Positions 51,479-61,643 are shown, counted from the stretch's first letter. The stretch: DNA of 64,000 bases from Candidatus Poribacteria bacterium (GCA_012267415.1 JAAXGN010000084.1:1-64000); one strand, 5' to 3'. A program made the numbers and translations. Notes: generated from the sequence alone by a model not told the origin.

Positions 51479-52495
51479 ATGAAAGTAGCAGCAATGTTTG
51501 GTGAAGGCAAAGGTGGATTAGTTGACAAACCCGATCCTAAAGCTGGTGGAGATGTTGTTGTCGTTAAAATCCATGCTGTGCCGATGTGCACTGAATACAA
51601 AGGATTCAAAGCCGGAAATTCTGGTGAACACTTCGGACACGAAGCAGCAGGTGAAGTTGTTGAAGTTGCACAACCCGGTCGCGTAAAAGTAGGAGATAGG
51701 GTTGTTGTGCAACCACAAAACGCCTGCGGTAAGTGCAATATGTGTGTTATCGGTGAACATATTCACTGTATGGGTGGACGCAACATACGTGAAATGGTAG
51801 AAGGAGATGTTTTCGGTGCAACTTATGCACAATATATGCACAAGATGGAGGACCTCCTGTTTCCTATCCCAGATGACATGAGTTACGCACACGGTGGGAT
51901 GGCGTGTTGCGGACTCGGACCTACATTTGGCGCGATGGAACAGATGGAGGTAGACGCTCTTGATACTGTCATGGTAACGGGTCTGGGACCTGTGGGGTTA
52001 GGTGGTATCATCAATGCGAGTTATCGTGGCGCACGTGTCATCGGCGTGGAGAGTCATCCGTATCGCGCAGAACTCGCCAAAAAGTTAGGGGCTGAGGTCG
52101 TCTTTGACCCTAATGATGAAGACATTCTCGGTCAAATACGAGAGCTGACAAAAGGAATCGGTATAGACAAAGCTGTTGACTGCTCAGGTGCATCTGCAGC
52201 ACACCGCTTGATGGTTGATGCTGCCCGCAGAAAAGGACAAGTCACATTTGTTGGTGAAGGTGGGGAATTCCCGCTTGCAGCCAGTAGAGATATGATACGC
52301 AAAGGTTTGGTTTTGCGAGGTAATTGGCACTATAACCTCGGTTTCTATCCTAAATTAATGAAGGTGATTAAAGAATCCGCAGATAAGATTAACACATATA
52401 TCACACATACCTTCCCGATGCGTGATGTTCAGAAAGCCTGGGAATTACAAGCGACAGGTGAGTGTGGTAAGGTTGTCTTAGAACCGTGGGCGTAG
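51479..52495 (+). CDS. Zinc-dependent MDR dehydrogenase
   Basis: GHEAAGEVVEVAQPGRVKVGDRVVVQPQNACGKCNMCVIGEHIHC; VTGLGPVGLGGI. Confidence 0.88.
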   Translation: MKVAAMFGEGKGGLVDKPDPKAGGDVVVVKIHAVPMCTEYKGFKAGNSGEHFGHEAAGEVVEVAQPGRVKVGDRVVVQPQNACGKCNMCVIGEHIHCMGGRNIREMVEGDVFGATYAQYMHKMEDLLFPIPDDMSYAHGGMACCGLGPTFGAMEQMEVDALDTVMVTGLGPVGLGGIINASYRGARVIGVESHPYRAELAKKLGAEVVFDPNDEDILGQIRELTKGIGIDKAVDCSGASAAHRLMVDAARRKGQVTFVGEGGEFPLAASRDMIRKGLVLRGNWHYNLGFYPKLMKVIKESADKINTYITHTFPMRDVQKAWELQATGECGKVVLEPWA

Positions 52496-52546
52496 TCTTA
52501 GAAAATCTTTGTTTGGTTGTAGGTCAGGCAAAGCGAAGTGAAACCT

Positions 52547-52675
52547 TATGAAGATTAAGATATAAATTGGGCAATATTTCGACGGGCAATGAATTGTCCT
52601 ACTACGAACCAACCCGTTTGTAGTAGGGCAATTCAGTGCCCGTCGATTACCCCAAGGATTTTTTAATCTTCCTAT
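52547..52675. repeat. MITE-like element, (T)ATGAAGATTAA ends, core gacgggcaat...attgcccgtc
   Basis: Left TATGAAGATTAAG, right reverse complement ATAGGAAGATTAAAAA; inner long palindrome. Confidence 0.7.
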
Positions 52676-52701
52676 GTATAAACAAGTATCAAAGAAAATG
52701 A

Positions 52702-52720
52702 ACAGTGGCACCGCCACTGT
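52702..52720 (-). terminator. Strong hairpin ACAGTGGC-GGT-GCCACTGT (terminator or SECIS candidate)
   Basis: 8-bp perfect stem, 3-nt loop, followed by T-rich CATTTTCTTTG. Confidence 0.6.
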
Positions 52721-52742
52721 GTTAGCCTCCTCAGCCTCAGCC

Positions 52743-53228
52743 TCAGCCGCCAGAAGCCTGCTCAATTTCACGGATTTCAGGTTCTGGGGGTGCAACAGTG
52801 CTATCCGGATCTCCGAAGAGTAGCGCATACCCACCCTTACCAAACCATGAACCTAACGACAGGTGATAATCATCAATATCGTCGTGTGCCAAGAAATCTC
52901 CGCGTAATTTGTGGTCGTGCCTTGCGAAAAAATAGTGACGATCACCGTTCCAATACAGTTCTCCGTTCATTGAGATACGATATGCGGTATTCGGGATTGG
53001 ATCCATATCGTCCGGATGGACATACTCAAGTGGTATCTTTAGAGCTTCAATGAATTCATCTACTGAACCACCTGCTTCAATGTATGCAAGGACATCGTTC
53101 CAGTCAGCAAGACGAACACCTTCTCCCAATTGCTCTTGGCATTCGGCTTTAAGATCTTCGGTCTCATCTAAATCGTGAGCCATGACGTGGAATTGTTTGT
53201 AACTTGCTGCGATTTTTTGTTTTGACAT
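52743..53228 (-). CDS. Hypothetical protein; frame may continue through three UGA codons to UAA at 52722
   Basis: 161 aa ORF; ...EIEQASGG then UGA GGC UGA GGC UGA GGA GGC UAA. Confidence 0.7.
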   Translation of the reverse strand: MSKQKIAASYKQFHVMAHDLDETEDLKAECQEQLGEGVRLADWNDVLAYIEAGGSVDEFIEALKIPLEYVHPDDMDPIPNTAYRISMNGELYWNGDRHYFFARHDHKLRGDFLAHDDIDDYHLSLGSWFGKGGYALLFGDPDSTVAPPEPEIREIEQASGG

Positions 53229-53319
53229 TATGTAAATCTCCTTTTCTGTGTTGTATGAAATCGTTGATTTCAGTATAAATTATTGTTAGAATAACGAAGT
53301 GTGCCTACTACTTTTAATT

Positions 53320-55458
53320 TTACTTCCCTGCAGGAACAAATTCCAGATCATCATAAGGGTTGCCATCTTTGTCCGTAATCCGTAGATAGAAACCCCATCC
53401 ACCGGTTACTTCACATACCTTTACGAGTATGATGTTTCTTCCCTTTTTTAGGTTTGCATGAAAGTCGAAAAAATCAATCTGAGCAGTAAAAACTTTGGTA
53501 TGCTCAAATATCGGCTTACCGTTTAACCAGACTTTACCCTGGTCGTCTGAATCAAAGCGAAAGTCGACGTGTCGGTCTTCAGGAGAGATGACAACTGCAT
53601 ACGCATAACCGGTTGCCCAGTCTTCATCGTCGCCGAGTCCGATGTATCCGTTTAGGACTTCATCCATGTATTTTTTCCATCTAATCTTGCCATGTTTTCC
53701 ATCATATTCTGTTTTGGTGTCAATCGTGAGCACATTTTCATCAATAAACTTAGTATCAAAACCGTTACCTTGTATATTTTCAAATGGTGTCAGAACCATC
53801 CATGCATCTTCTGAGACAAATCCTGTTTTCTTGATTCGTTCATTTGCCTGCTCTTCAAGGTCATTTTCCATGTAGAACTGTGCTAAGGCAAACACTGCAT
53901 TGAAATAATTAGGTGAATCAGTCGGCATAACATCTACGAGACGTTCCAGCACCTCTATATAACCGACTTTATCTTTAACATATCTTCCTGCTTTGGTGAT
54001 ACGACGGAACCATCTTCGTTCCATAAATGGGAACGGTGCTGCGTTTAGGCTTGCTTCAATGAGTTGATATGCTTCCCCATACAGTTCATTGACAAGCAGT
54101 GCGTATCCGAGTGTCATAACATAGTTTGAAGTTGCGGAACTTTCAGTTGAGTCTATTACAATATCCAGAGCATCTTCAGGGAAAAGGTTCTTGTTTAGGA
54201 GTTTCTCAGTTAGATGGGTAGATTCCTCAAATATATTAGCAGGATCAACATCTCTTTGCTGTATCCGTAGCCATTGCTTATATGCCATTTGCGCCTTTTC
54301 TTCGTTCCCAGTCTCCTTGTATGCATCGCCTAACAACTCGTGTAGTATTGCGCTATCTTCCATTCTCGGTTTCAGTTCTTCAAGCAGTTTAATGAACGGT
54401 TCGTTTGCATTTCTGAGATTAAATAGTTTCTGGAGTTCGGTAATTACAACGTCTTGCTCATATTTTGAGAGTTCCAGGTCCAAAGCACTTAGATACATCT
54501 TTTCAGCGTCTGCATATCGGTTTTTTCTCATGTGTATTTCAGCTAAAGATAGATATGCACTTAAGTTGTCTGTACCTTCCTTAATTCTCTCTTCAAAGAT
54601 ATTGGCTGCTATATCCAGTTGTGCATCATTCAGTGTTGAAACTTGACGTATGTAATCAGCAATTTTTGCATTACCAATCAACCGACCGTGGCTTTTATTC
54701 GGTGAAAGATCAGAGACAATGTCATCTGTTACCTTATCAAAATTCCAGTAAGCAACTAACCCTTTTTCTTTACCGGTCAATTGTTTGTTGATACTTTCTT
54801 TTATCTGTTTGTCAGTCAGTGCAATATTCCAAACACAAACCTCATCAATTTGTCCGATAAACAGGGAAAGCGTTGGTCTTTCTTCCTCGTGTGAGTTCCC
54901 TATCCTAAAAGGAAGGAAACTCTCATATATACCATTTGCCCCTGGAAAAAATGAAAAATTCGATAAGGTACCGTCAATATATATCTTCATTAGATTGTTT
55001 TTAGAATCAATGACCCCTGTGATATGATGCCACCGATTAGGCGTAATTGACCCAGAGTGTGAAAAGACATAATACTCGCTCATTCCCTTTGGGGATGAAG
55101 CTAATTGGACTGCTCCATCTTCTCGTAAGAAGAGTAAGAAACTGCGGTTGGTAATGTCAGGTGTTCGTGGATCGCCTTTATATAGGATTGATGAATATCT
55201 GTCGGGATAGGTGCTTGTTTTTATCCAAGCGGATACTGTCAATTGTGTGTTTAGTGTGTTCAATATATCGCTGTCCAGGATTTCTACGTAACCTCTCTCA
55301 CCGTCTAGTTCAAGCGAAGATCCTACGATGGATGCATCTATTTCTTGTAGTGCTGTGTCCTCTCTGTTTTGTGCGAATGTGGTATTAGCATTATATAAGT
55401 TAAACATCAATACAGATACCGTACAGAATACGAATAATTCGTTACAAAGTTTGTTCAT
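53320..55458 (-). CDS. Secreted LamG domain plus TPR-like protein
   Basis: Signal peptide; GSSLELDGERGYVEILDSDILNTLNTQLTVSAWIKT; YLSLAEIHMRKNRYADAEKMYLSAL. Confidence 0.85.
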   Translation of the reverse strand: MNKLCNELFVFCTVSVLMFNLYNANTTFAQNREDTALQEIDASIVGSSLELDGERGYVEILDSDILNTLNTQLTVSAWIKTSTYPDRYSSILYKGDPRTPDITNRSFLLFLREDGAVQLASSPKGMSEYYVFSHSGSITPNRWHHITGVIDSKNNLMKIYIDGTLSNFSFFPGANGIYESFLPFRIGNSHEEERPTLSLFIGQIDEVCVWNIALTDKQIKESINKQLTGKEKGLVAYWNFDKVTDDIVSDLSPNKSHGRLIGNAKIADYIRQVSTLNDAQLDIAANIFEERIKEGTDNLSAYLSLAEIHMRKNRYADAEKMYLSALDLELSKYEQDVVITELQKLFNLRNANEPFIKLLEELKPRMEDSAILHELLGDAYKETGNEEKAQMAYKQWLRIQQRDVDPANIFEESTHLTEKLLNKNLFPEDALDIVIDSTESSATSNYVMTLGYALLVNELYGEAYQLIEASLNAAPFPFMERRWFRRITKAGRYVKDKVGYIEVLERLVDVMPTDSPNYFNAVFALAQFYMENDLEEQANERIKKTGFVSEDAWMVLTPFENIQGNGFDTKFIDENVLTIDTKTEYDGKHGKIRWKKYMDEVLNGYIGLGDDEDWATGYAYAVVISPEDRHVDFRFDSDDQGKVWLNGKPIFEHTKVFTAQIDFFDFHANLKKGRNIILVKVCEVTGGWGFYLRITDKDGNPYDDLEFVPAGK

Positions 55459-55671
55459 TTTGTCCCTCCAAACATGATTAAAGATAGGTTCTGATACTTG
55501 AGAATGAACGATTCACCTATACACTTTTTTGGATGCACTTTTGCACGTTGTTGCAGAAAGAAACACAATCAAGGATGAATTCGGAAGGCAAACAGACTTG
55601 CTCTGTTTAGGACGAAACGGAATCGCAATGGTTACGTAACATTCGCTAATGATGTCAACCTCCACTAAATT

Positions 55672-56460
55672 CTACCTATGTTTTATGGCACTCCAAGTAG
55701 TTGTCAGTTTTCTGTTTGGTCCCACAGCAAGTGTGTCCTCAACCAAGTTTCCAATTTCATCTTCGTTTAGGACAGCATTGTAGATTCTGGCATCTTCAAC
55801 ACGAGCAATAACCCAACCATGAGCAGTTCCACCTATATAAGCACGTGGACCAAATATCGCCTCAACATCACCTTCTACCCAAGACACAATTGGTCCGTGT
55901 GTGTAGTTACCAATGATGTCTCCATTGCGGTATATCACAATTTTTGCAGTGCCACCATCATCTTCATAAGATATTGCTAACTGGATGAGTTTACCAGTCT
56001 CTTTCTCTTCAAAACCGGGAACAGCATCTTGTGTCCGTCTAAAGAAACTGCTACCTGCCATCCACCGTTTCGGTTGTCGTTCTGCATAGACAATTGCATC
56101 AAAAGTATCTCCACTACTTTTATTTACCGCAAGAGGCGCACCGTGTGTTACATTAAGGTTATCAAGGTAAATCCAAGCTACTAACGTTTTGTCGGGTCCA
56201 ATTCTTGATCCTTTGTATCCGGTGGTAATCGCCCATTTGTTATCACCGAGATGCAATTTCCCATCCTTAACTTCAGCACCTCTGAATTCTATATCGCCAA
56301 AATGACTGGTTAGGTCTTTTTGTTCTACCCCATTTTCAAATGTCCAGTGTCCAATTAAGTCATCTTCCTTCTCGTTCTACCCAATTGCTGGAGACGACAA
56401 GAATGAAAATAGACATAATACTAAGAAGAGTGCCATGGATGCGTTTCGTTTATATTTCAC
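55672..56460 (-). pseudogene. Secreted LamG-like protein interrupted by in-frame TAG after signal peptide
   Basis: Frame from GTG 56460: MKYKRNASMALFLVLCLFSFLSSPAIG-TAG(56379-56377)-NEKEDDLIGHWTFENGVEQKDLTSHFG...; GGAG upstream. Confidence 0.75.
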
Positions 56461-56496
56461 AGTTGATTCTCCTTTATATTGATTTAAGGAACAATA

Positions 56497-56688
56497 CAGT
56501 CGGGCGGGGAAACCCCGCCCCTACGAAGGTGCAATTTCGGCAGGGGAGGAGAGAACTCGCACGGACGAAGATACAACATAGGCGGGCGGGGAGACCCCGC
56601 CCCTACGAAGGAATAATATAGACGGACAGGGAAACCCCGCCCCTACGAAGGAATAATCGAATCGGGCGGGGAAACCACGTCCCTAAGT
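56497..56688. repeat. Cluster of about five degenerate gggcggggaaaccccgcccctacgaag repeats
   Basis: Direct visual repeats, some mutated. Confidence 0.8.
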
Positions 56689-56692
56689 CAAG

Positions 56693-57442
56693 TTATTTAA
56701 GTGCTGCCCACGTAGTCGTGAGTTTGCCTTTGCTTTGAACAGGAAGACCACCAGCTGCTAAATCCGTGATTTCATCTGCACTTAACGTGCGATCAAAAAT
56801 CATGACATCGTCTATGATACCTTTGAAATACCTTGCTCCACAGCATTCATCCCATCCGAATTTCAGATTTACGACTGTCTGCTCAACGTGTGGTATTTCA
56901 TTGTCTGCGGAATCAAGATTTCCGCTGTCTCTGTCGTAGACATAACTCGTAGCCTTGTCTGCAGAAATGGCAATTGCAATCAAAGACCATTTATCTTGTG
57001 GGAATGCGGGTGCACCTTTCCATGCCCACGTCTGATTAGAGTTATTATTCCAAACATAGGTCAATGTCTCGTTGTCTGCAATACCCATCCAGAACGTTGT
57101 ATCACTACGACCGACGACAACGCCTGACCAATGGATGGTTCTCCACCCGTTTACTCTTGCTGCAACTGTAATTTCTGTGGTAACCAGTTCAAATCCAGAA
57201 TCAACTACGGCATGTCCACCATTGCCATCGACTTCCATGGCCCCGTTGATCCATCCATCAGGCACCCATTTCGCGCCAGCTTCCAATGTTGCATCATTGC
57301 CATTACCTGATTCGTCTTTACCATTACCATCCAGAGGCCAATATCCCACAAGACTGTCCGACAGACCGGCTGCCATCACGGCACTTGGGAAGAGTATAAT
57401 GGTTAAGACTATCACCTTCATAAATATCATTCTATAAGCCAC
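56693..57442 (-). CDS. Secreted LamG domain protein
   Basis: GGAGGAAAAAGTG start; signal peptide; LVGYWPLDGNGKDESGNGNDATLEAGAKW...DDVMIFDRTLSADEI. Confidence 0.9.
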   Translation of the reverse strand: MAYRMIFMKVIVLTIILFPSAVMAAGLSDSLVGYWPLDGNGKDESGNGNDATLEAGAKWVPDGWINGAMEVDGNGGHAVVDSGFELVTTEITVAARVNGWRTIHWSGVVVGRSDTTFWMGIADNETLTYVWNNNSNQTWAWKGAPAFPQDKWSLIAIAISADKATSYVYDRDSGNLDSADNEIPHVEQTVVNLKFGWDECCGARYFKGIIDDVMIFDRTLSADEITDLAAGGLPVQSKGKLTTTWAALK

Positions 57443-57766
57443 TTTTTCCTCCTTTTTTTATATTACCTCCATCAACTAAGATGGAGAATTGAGATGTGAT
57501 TTCTCTATCAGAAAACATCAAACAATGTTATACTTAAAAGAAAAACGCTATCACCAATTATGTGGGTATCATACAATAAAGATGAATTCCACGCAAGAAA
57601 AATCATCTTGGTTTGTTCTGGTTAAGCAATATTAAATAATGAATTATCAATTTTCCGCTAAGCCTGCAGGCACTGAACCCGTAGGGGCGGGGTCTCCCCG
57701 CCCGTCATCAATGTGCCACCTGCATATTTAATATTCAAACTTGCTTAAAATTTGGATGCCTGTACT

Positions 57767-58711
57767 ATGCATAAGGATTTTGTTCAAGCACTCTCAAACG
57801 ATGACATTGAGGGTATCAAGTCATATCCCAAAACAGATGTTCACAGTCATGTGATGCTTAGTACGCGCAGACAGAATGTGGAACGTTGGCTTGGACATTC
57901 TCTGGCAAAACCTGCATCCAAAATGGATGGTCTTGAGGGTATGCTCACTTATGTTGGGAAAATACTGATTCCGCATATAAGAAATCAACACGGTTTTGAG
58001 TTTGTCGCAGATTCAGCAGTAAACGATGCTATACTGGATGGTGTTGTCGTACTTGAAATGAGTTTTGATATTCGTATAGCGGAGTATTATGCCGATGGTC
58101 CTTGTCCTTTCTATACGTATATTCAGACTTTAGTTGAAGAGTACCGTCCGCAGATTGATGTGCGACCAGAATTAGGTTTGTCAAGGAAGTGTGCTGATGA
58201 TGCCAACTTAGTGAATTTAATGTATCATGCTATTGAATCTGGGTTATTTCAATCAATTGACCTTTATAGCCATCAGGATGCATGTCAGCCTGAAGCAGTG
58301 AAGCCGCTATATACTGAAGCGGGTGAACGGGGCATGAAACTGAAAGCACATGTCGGTGAATTCGGTGGTGCTGAAGAGATCAGAAGAACCGTTGAAGTGC
58401 TCGGTTTAGACGAGGTGCAACACGGCATTGCCGCTATAGAATCAGAAGAAGTCATGAAATGGCTTGCTGAGAACAAGATACAGTTGAATGTTTGTCCAAC
58501 CAGTAATGTGATGTTAAGTGCAGTGCATGACATTGCATCCCATCCAATTCGCGTCCTTTTTGACAACGGTGTTCCTGTGACAATCAACACTGATGATCTG
58601 ATGATTTTTGATCAGACCGTATCAGATGAGTATCGAAATCTATATCAAGCGGGTGTCTTGAGTGCAGAAGAATTAGACAGTATTCGTATAGCATCGTTCC
58701 GTTCATTATGA
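57767..58711 (+). CDS. Adenosine deaminase-like amidohydrolase
   Basis: PKTDVHSHVMLS, LKAHVGEFGGAEEI, LDEVQHGIAAI, LNVCPTSNVML, VTINTDDLMIF. Confidence 0.88.
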   Translation: MHKDFVQALSNDDIEGIKSYPKTDVHSHVMLSTRRQNVERWLGHSLAKPASKMDGLEGMLTYVGKILIPHIRNQHGFEFVADSAVNDAILDGVVVLEMSFDIRIAEYYADGPCPFYTYIQTLVEEYRPQIDVRPELGLSRKCADDANLVNLMYHAIESGLFQSIDLYSHQDACQPEAVKPLYTEAGERGMKLKAHVGEFGGAEEIRRTVEVLGLDEVQHGIAAIESEEVMKWLAENKIQLNVCPTSNVMLSAVHDIASHPIRVLFDNGVPVTINTDDLMIFDQTVSDEYRNLYQAGVLSAEELDSIRIASFRSL

Positions 58712-58970
58712 AAATTAAATAGATTAACAGGTAATCTTGATTTCCCCAGGCCGGTAGGTGCGATTTCCTAATCGCATCATAGGCGTCAATTTAAGGATAT
58801 ACGTAAGCGATAATGCCCTCAGGCCGGTAGGTGCGATTTCCTAATCGCACCGGATTAGTCCAAACCAGTTCCATATAAGGTTTCCGCGCAGGATCCGGTG
58901 CGATTAGGAAATCGCACCTACCGGCCTGGGAAAAAATCGGTTTTTACGCTTTTAATTACTTTATCTTCAT
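58708..58970. repeat. MITE-like composite element, ATGAARATWAA ends, gtaggtgcgatttcctaatcgcacc cores
   Basis: Left ATGAAAATTAAATAGATTAACAGGTAAT; right TTTTAATTACTTTATCTTCAT; contains an internal cataggcgtcaatttaagg segment. Confidence 0.75.
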
Positions 58971-59000
58971 TTTGAAAAAGTAAGACCTTGAATTTTTGCT

Positions 59001-60380
59001 CTACCGTAAATCTGCAAGTTTTTTCAAGACATTGTGTGTAATCCTTTCAACGATAGCGTCACCACCTGCTAAGCCGTGCGACCAGTCAGTTGTAGCGGCG
59101 GTAAAGACAGTGCCACCCTTTGTGTAGATACCCATCGTTGCTGCGCCTGTATGACCTTTCTCCCATCGTTCATACCATTCACAATCATCTGGATGCCATC
59201 GGACAGGTGCAGTTGCGAGTATCGTAAAACCTTCTGGTGTACCGTCTTTATAGGTCGGTACCGGCAATCCATCTTTAATTGTAAATTCACATCCATCACA
59301 CTCGTACCCCACGATGGTATTCTGTCCACCAAATTTTTCGTCTCTTTTCAAGTCTGTTCCTTCAAACACCCAGTGTTCTGGACGGTGTGCCGTATAAGCT
59401 CCGTCACCGTCCATAAATTGTCCATGACTCAGGTGATATCCTCCTTGAAGGAAACCGACACCTGTCAAATGATTTTCGGGACGATCCACCAAATGATGGC
59501 TCCACAAGGTGCTTAACGTACTGTAGTCATCGGTTTTGTAGATAGGGTCTAAGTTGAAACTCTGTTTCCAGCAGACTAACGCACGTCCTTCATCTTCTGA
59601 ACGGACCTGCCAACAGACTGAATTTCCGCTGAAGAACGCTGCGTTACCGCCATTGGCAACATAAGCCTCAAGATTATCACGCATCGGTGCTGACCAGTAT
59701 TCGTCATGACCAACGCTCAATACCAGTTTATAATGTGCCAGTATCTCTGGATGAAACTCCAGATCACTATTCGCAGCATAGTCGAGTGTATATCCGTTTT
59801 GCTCTGCCCAAACAATGAAGGGTAATTCCCAATTTCTGAAAATACCGCCAGTGGGTCTGTTAAATGAAACGCGGTTACCCTGTAGTGTGTTCTGCCCGTG
59901 ATATCCATAAAGACTGAAACCACCCCAATTGTTATATGCATTGTAGGTATTTGTAGAAAGTTGGAGCAAAATAGGTGTCTCTGTGCCGGGTGCTGCGGCA
60001 CGTACAATAAAAAATAGTGAACTTTCTGCGGTACGATGATTTCTATAGATAGTATCACCTCCACCATCTGATGCCCGAAGTATTCCCTCATAGTATCCGC
60101 TTTGCCAAGTTTCTGGTACTTTGAGCTGATAAGTAGGTTCCCACCCACACCCATGAGAAGAAGCATTGATAGGAATGGGTTGTGCCTGTCCAGGAATTCC
60201 TGATTCGTTGAATACCACTTCACGCGTCGCTCCGATTCGTGCTATCTCCAGTGAATATTGTCCAGCACTCGTTGACACGTTAAAGGCGATTTCTTCTCCA
60301 GGTGCATAACTGAGTTGATCTGTGTATCCATCTATGTAAAGTGGTCTGATTTGATTTTCGGTTTGTGATAGTGTTGCCAT
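59001..60380 (-). CDS. N,N-dimethylformamidase large-subunit-like protein
   Basis: PILLQLSTNTYNAYNNWGGFSLYGY...LVLSVGHDEYWSAPMRDNLEAYVANGGNAAFFSGNSVCWQVR; GGAGG before ATG 60380. Confidence 0.8.
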   Translation of the reverse strand: MATLSQTENQIRPLYIDGYTDQLSYAPGEEIAFNVSTSAGQYSLEIARIGATREVVFNESGIPGQAQPIPINASSHGCGWEPTYQLKVPETWQSGYYEGILRASDGGGDTIYRNHRTAESSLFFIVRAAAPGTETPILLQLSTNTYNAYNNWGGFSLYGYHGQNTLQGNRVSFNRPTGGIFRNWELPFIVWAEQNGYTLDYAANSDLEFHPEILAHYKLVLSVGHDEYWSAPMRDNLEAYVANGGNAAFFSGNSVCWQVRSEDEGRALVCWKQSFNLDPIYKTDDYSTLSTLWSHHLVDRPENHLTGVGFLQGGYHLSHGQFMDGDGAYTAHRPEHWVFEGTDLKRDEKFGGQNTIVGYECDGCEFTIKDGLPVPTYKDGTPEGFTILATAPVRWHPDDCEWYERWEKGHTGAATMGIYTKGGTVFTAATTDWSHGLAGGDAIVERITHNVLKKLADLR

Positions 60381-60584
60381 GTTCCGTCCTCCTTGTTTTT
60401 GTAATGTATCACTTTCAAGTAAAAAAGTCAATTGCTATCAAAAGAGTCGTCATTTATCTAAAAAAATGCTATAATACCCATGTTCATTACGGTATATGGA
60501 GGAAACACCTATATAATACCATTTCTATCAGATTTTCTCTCATTACGGACTTTTAGATATGAAACGGAGAACAGCACAATCTGA

Positions 60585-60702
60585 ATGAAAATCAAATAAA
60601 TAATCAGGTAATTCTACTAATATGACTCATCGTAGGAGCAAGGTTTCGTAGGGGCGGGGTTTCCCCGCCCGCGTATTACCCAATTAATAACTTAATCTTC
60701 AT
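60585..60702. repeat. 118-bp MITE-like element, second copy of 35879-35996
   Basis: Near-identical over full length with inverted termini. Confidence 0.88.
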
Positions 60703-60785
60703 ACAGATTGTGCTACAATAAAGCGGCATTTTAAATTAAGAATGGTATAAGAATCTATTAAGAAAGGTTGAGACGAAAAAGAAAA

Positions 60786-61643
60786 ATGGAAATAGAAGCA
60801 AAACAACCTACTCCGCTATCTTCTGAACAGATGGCACAATGGGAGAATGACGGTTACCTCCTATTGAAAGATGTTGTCCCTAGGTCGGAAATCAATGGTG
60901 TCCGTGATAGATTTAACCACGTCGTTGATGGCATCATTCAGCAATTGAAAGAGCAGGATTTAGTTAAGGACGAAGGTTCAGAACTTCCATTTGAAATAAG
61001 GTATTGGAAGGTGGCAGGTGAACATGCGAATCGTTTTGGTCGTTCGTGGCGTGGTCAGATTGCTACATCTGAGATATTCGATCTACACTACGCAGGTCCG
61101 CTTGTTGATGCTATCGGTCAACTGACAGGAACAGATGTCATCGGACACCCAGTTTTCAATGCGCGTCCGAAACTCCCAGGACAACAATTAACTGTTGTTC
61201 CATGGCACCAAGATAGCGGTTATTTCGGTACTGTGAGTGAACAATCGCTTATCCCTACAGCTTGGATACCTCTCGTTCCTGTGGATGAGACGAACGGTTG
61301 CCTTCAGGTTGTTGCAGGTTCACATAAGTTAGGTGTGGTTAATCACCATACAGAAAATCGTGAAGGCAAATTTCTTGAAGTATTGGATAGTCTTATAGAT
61401 GCGGAAAAGATTGTAACATGTCCTATGGAAATTGGAGATGCTCTGGTATTCCATAACCTTACACTTCACCGCTCTCTACCCCACACGACAAGTGAGATTA
61501 TCCGGTGGGCAATTGACATCCGATATTTACGTGATGGTGACCATCCAGGATCAATCTATTGGAAAGACCCTGACTTCAAATGGGTTATTCGTAGTCAAAC
61601 TGACCCACTTACAACGGTTGAAGAGTGGATTAAAATGTGGTAG
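60786..61643 (+). CDS. Phytanoyl-CoA dioxygenase (PhyH) family protein
   Basis: WENDGYLLLKDVVPRSEINGVRDRF; VPWHQDSGYF; WIPLVPVDETNGCLQVVAGSHK; HRSLPHTTSEIIRWAIDIRY. Confidence 0.9.
   Translation: MEIEAKQPTPLSSEQMAQWENDGYLLLKDVVPRSEINGVRDRFNHVVDGIIQQLKEQDLVKDEGSELPFEIRYWKVAGEHANRFGRSWRGQIATSEIFDLHYAGPLVDAIGQLTGTDVIGHPVFNARPKLPGQQLTVVPWHQDSGYFGTVSEQSLIPTAWIPLVPVDETNGCLQVVAGSHKLGVVNHHTENREGKFLEVLDSLIDAEKIVTCPMEIGDALVFHNLTLHRSLPHTTSEIIRWAIDIRYLRDGDHPGSIYWKDPDFKWVIRSQTDPLTTVEEWIKMW

Noticed and set aside
55672-56460. Pyrrolysine decoding of the TAG
   Set aside because: No supporting pyl genes visible and a single amber after a signal peptide is more simply a mutation; left open for read checking.
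56497-56688. CRISPR-like spaced repeats
   Set aside because: Degenerate palindromic repeats with uneven spacing; same sequence is dispersed through the window.
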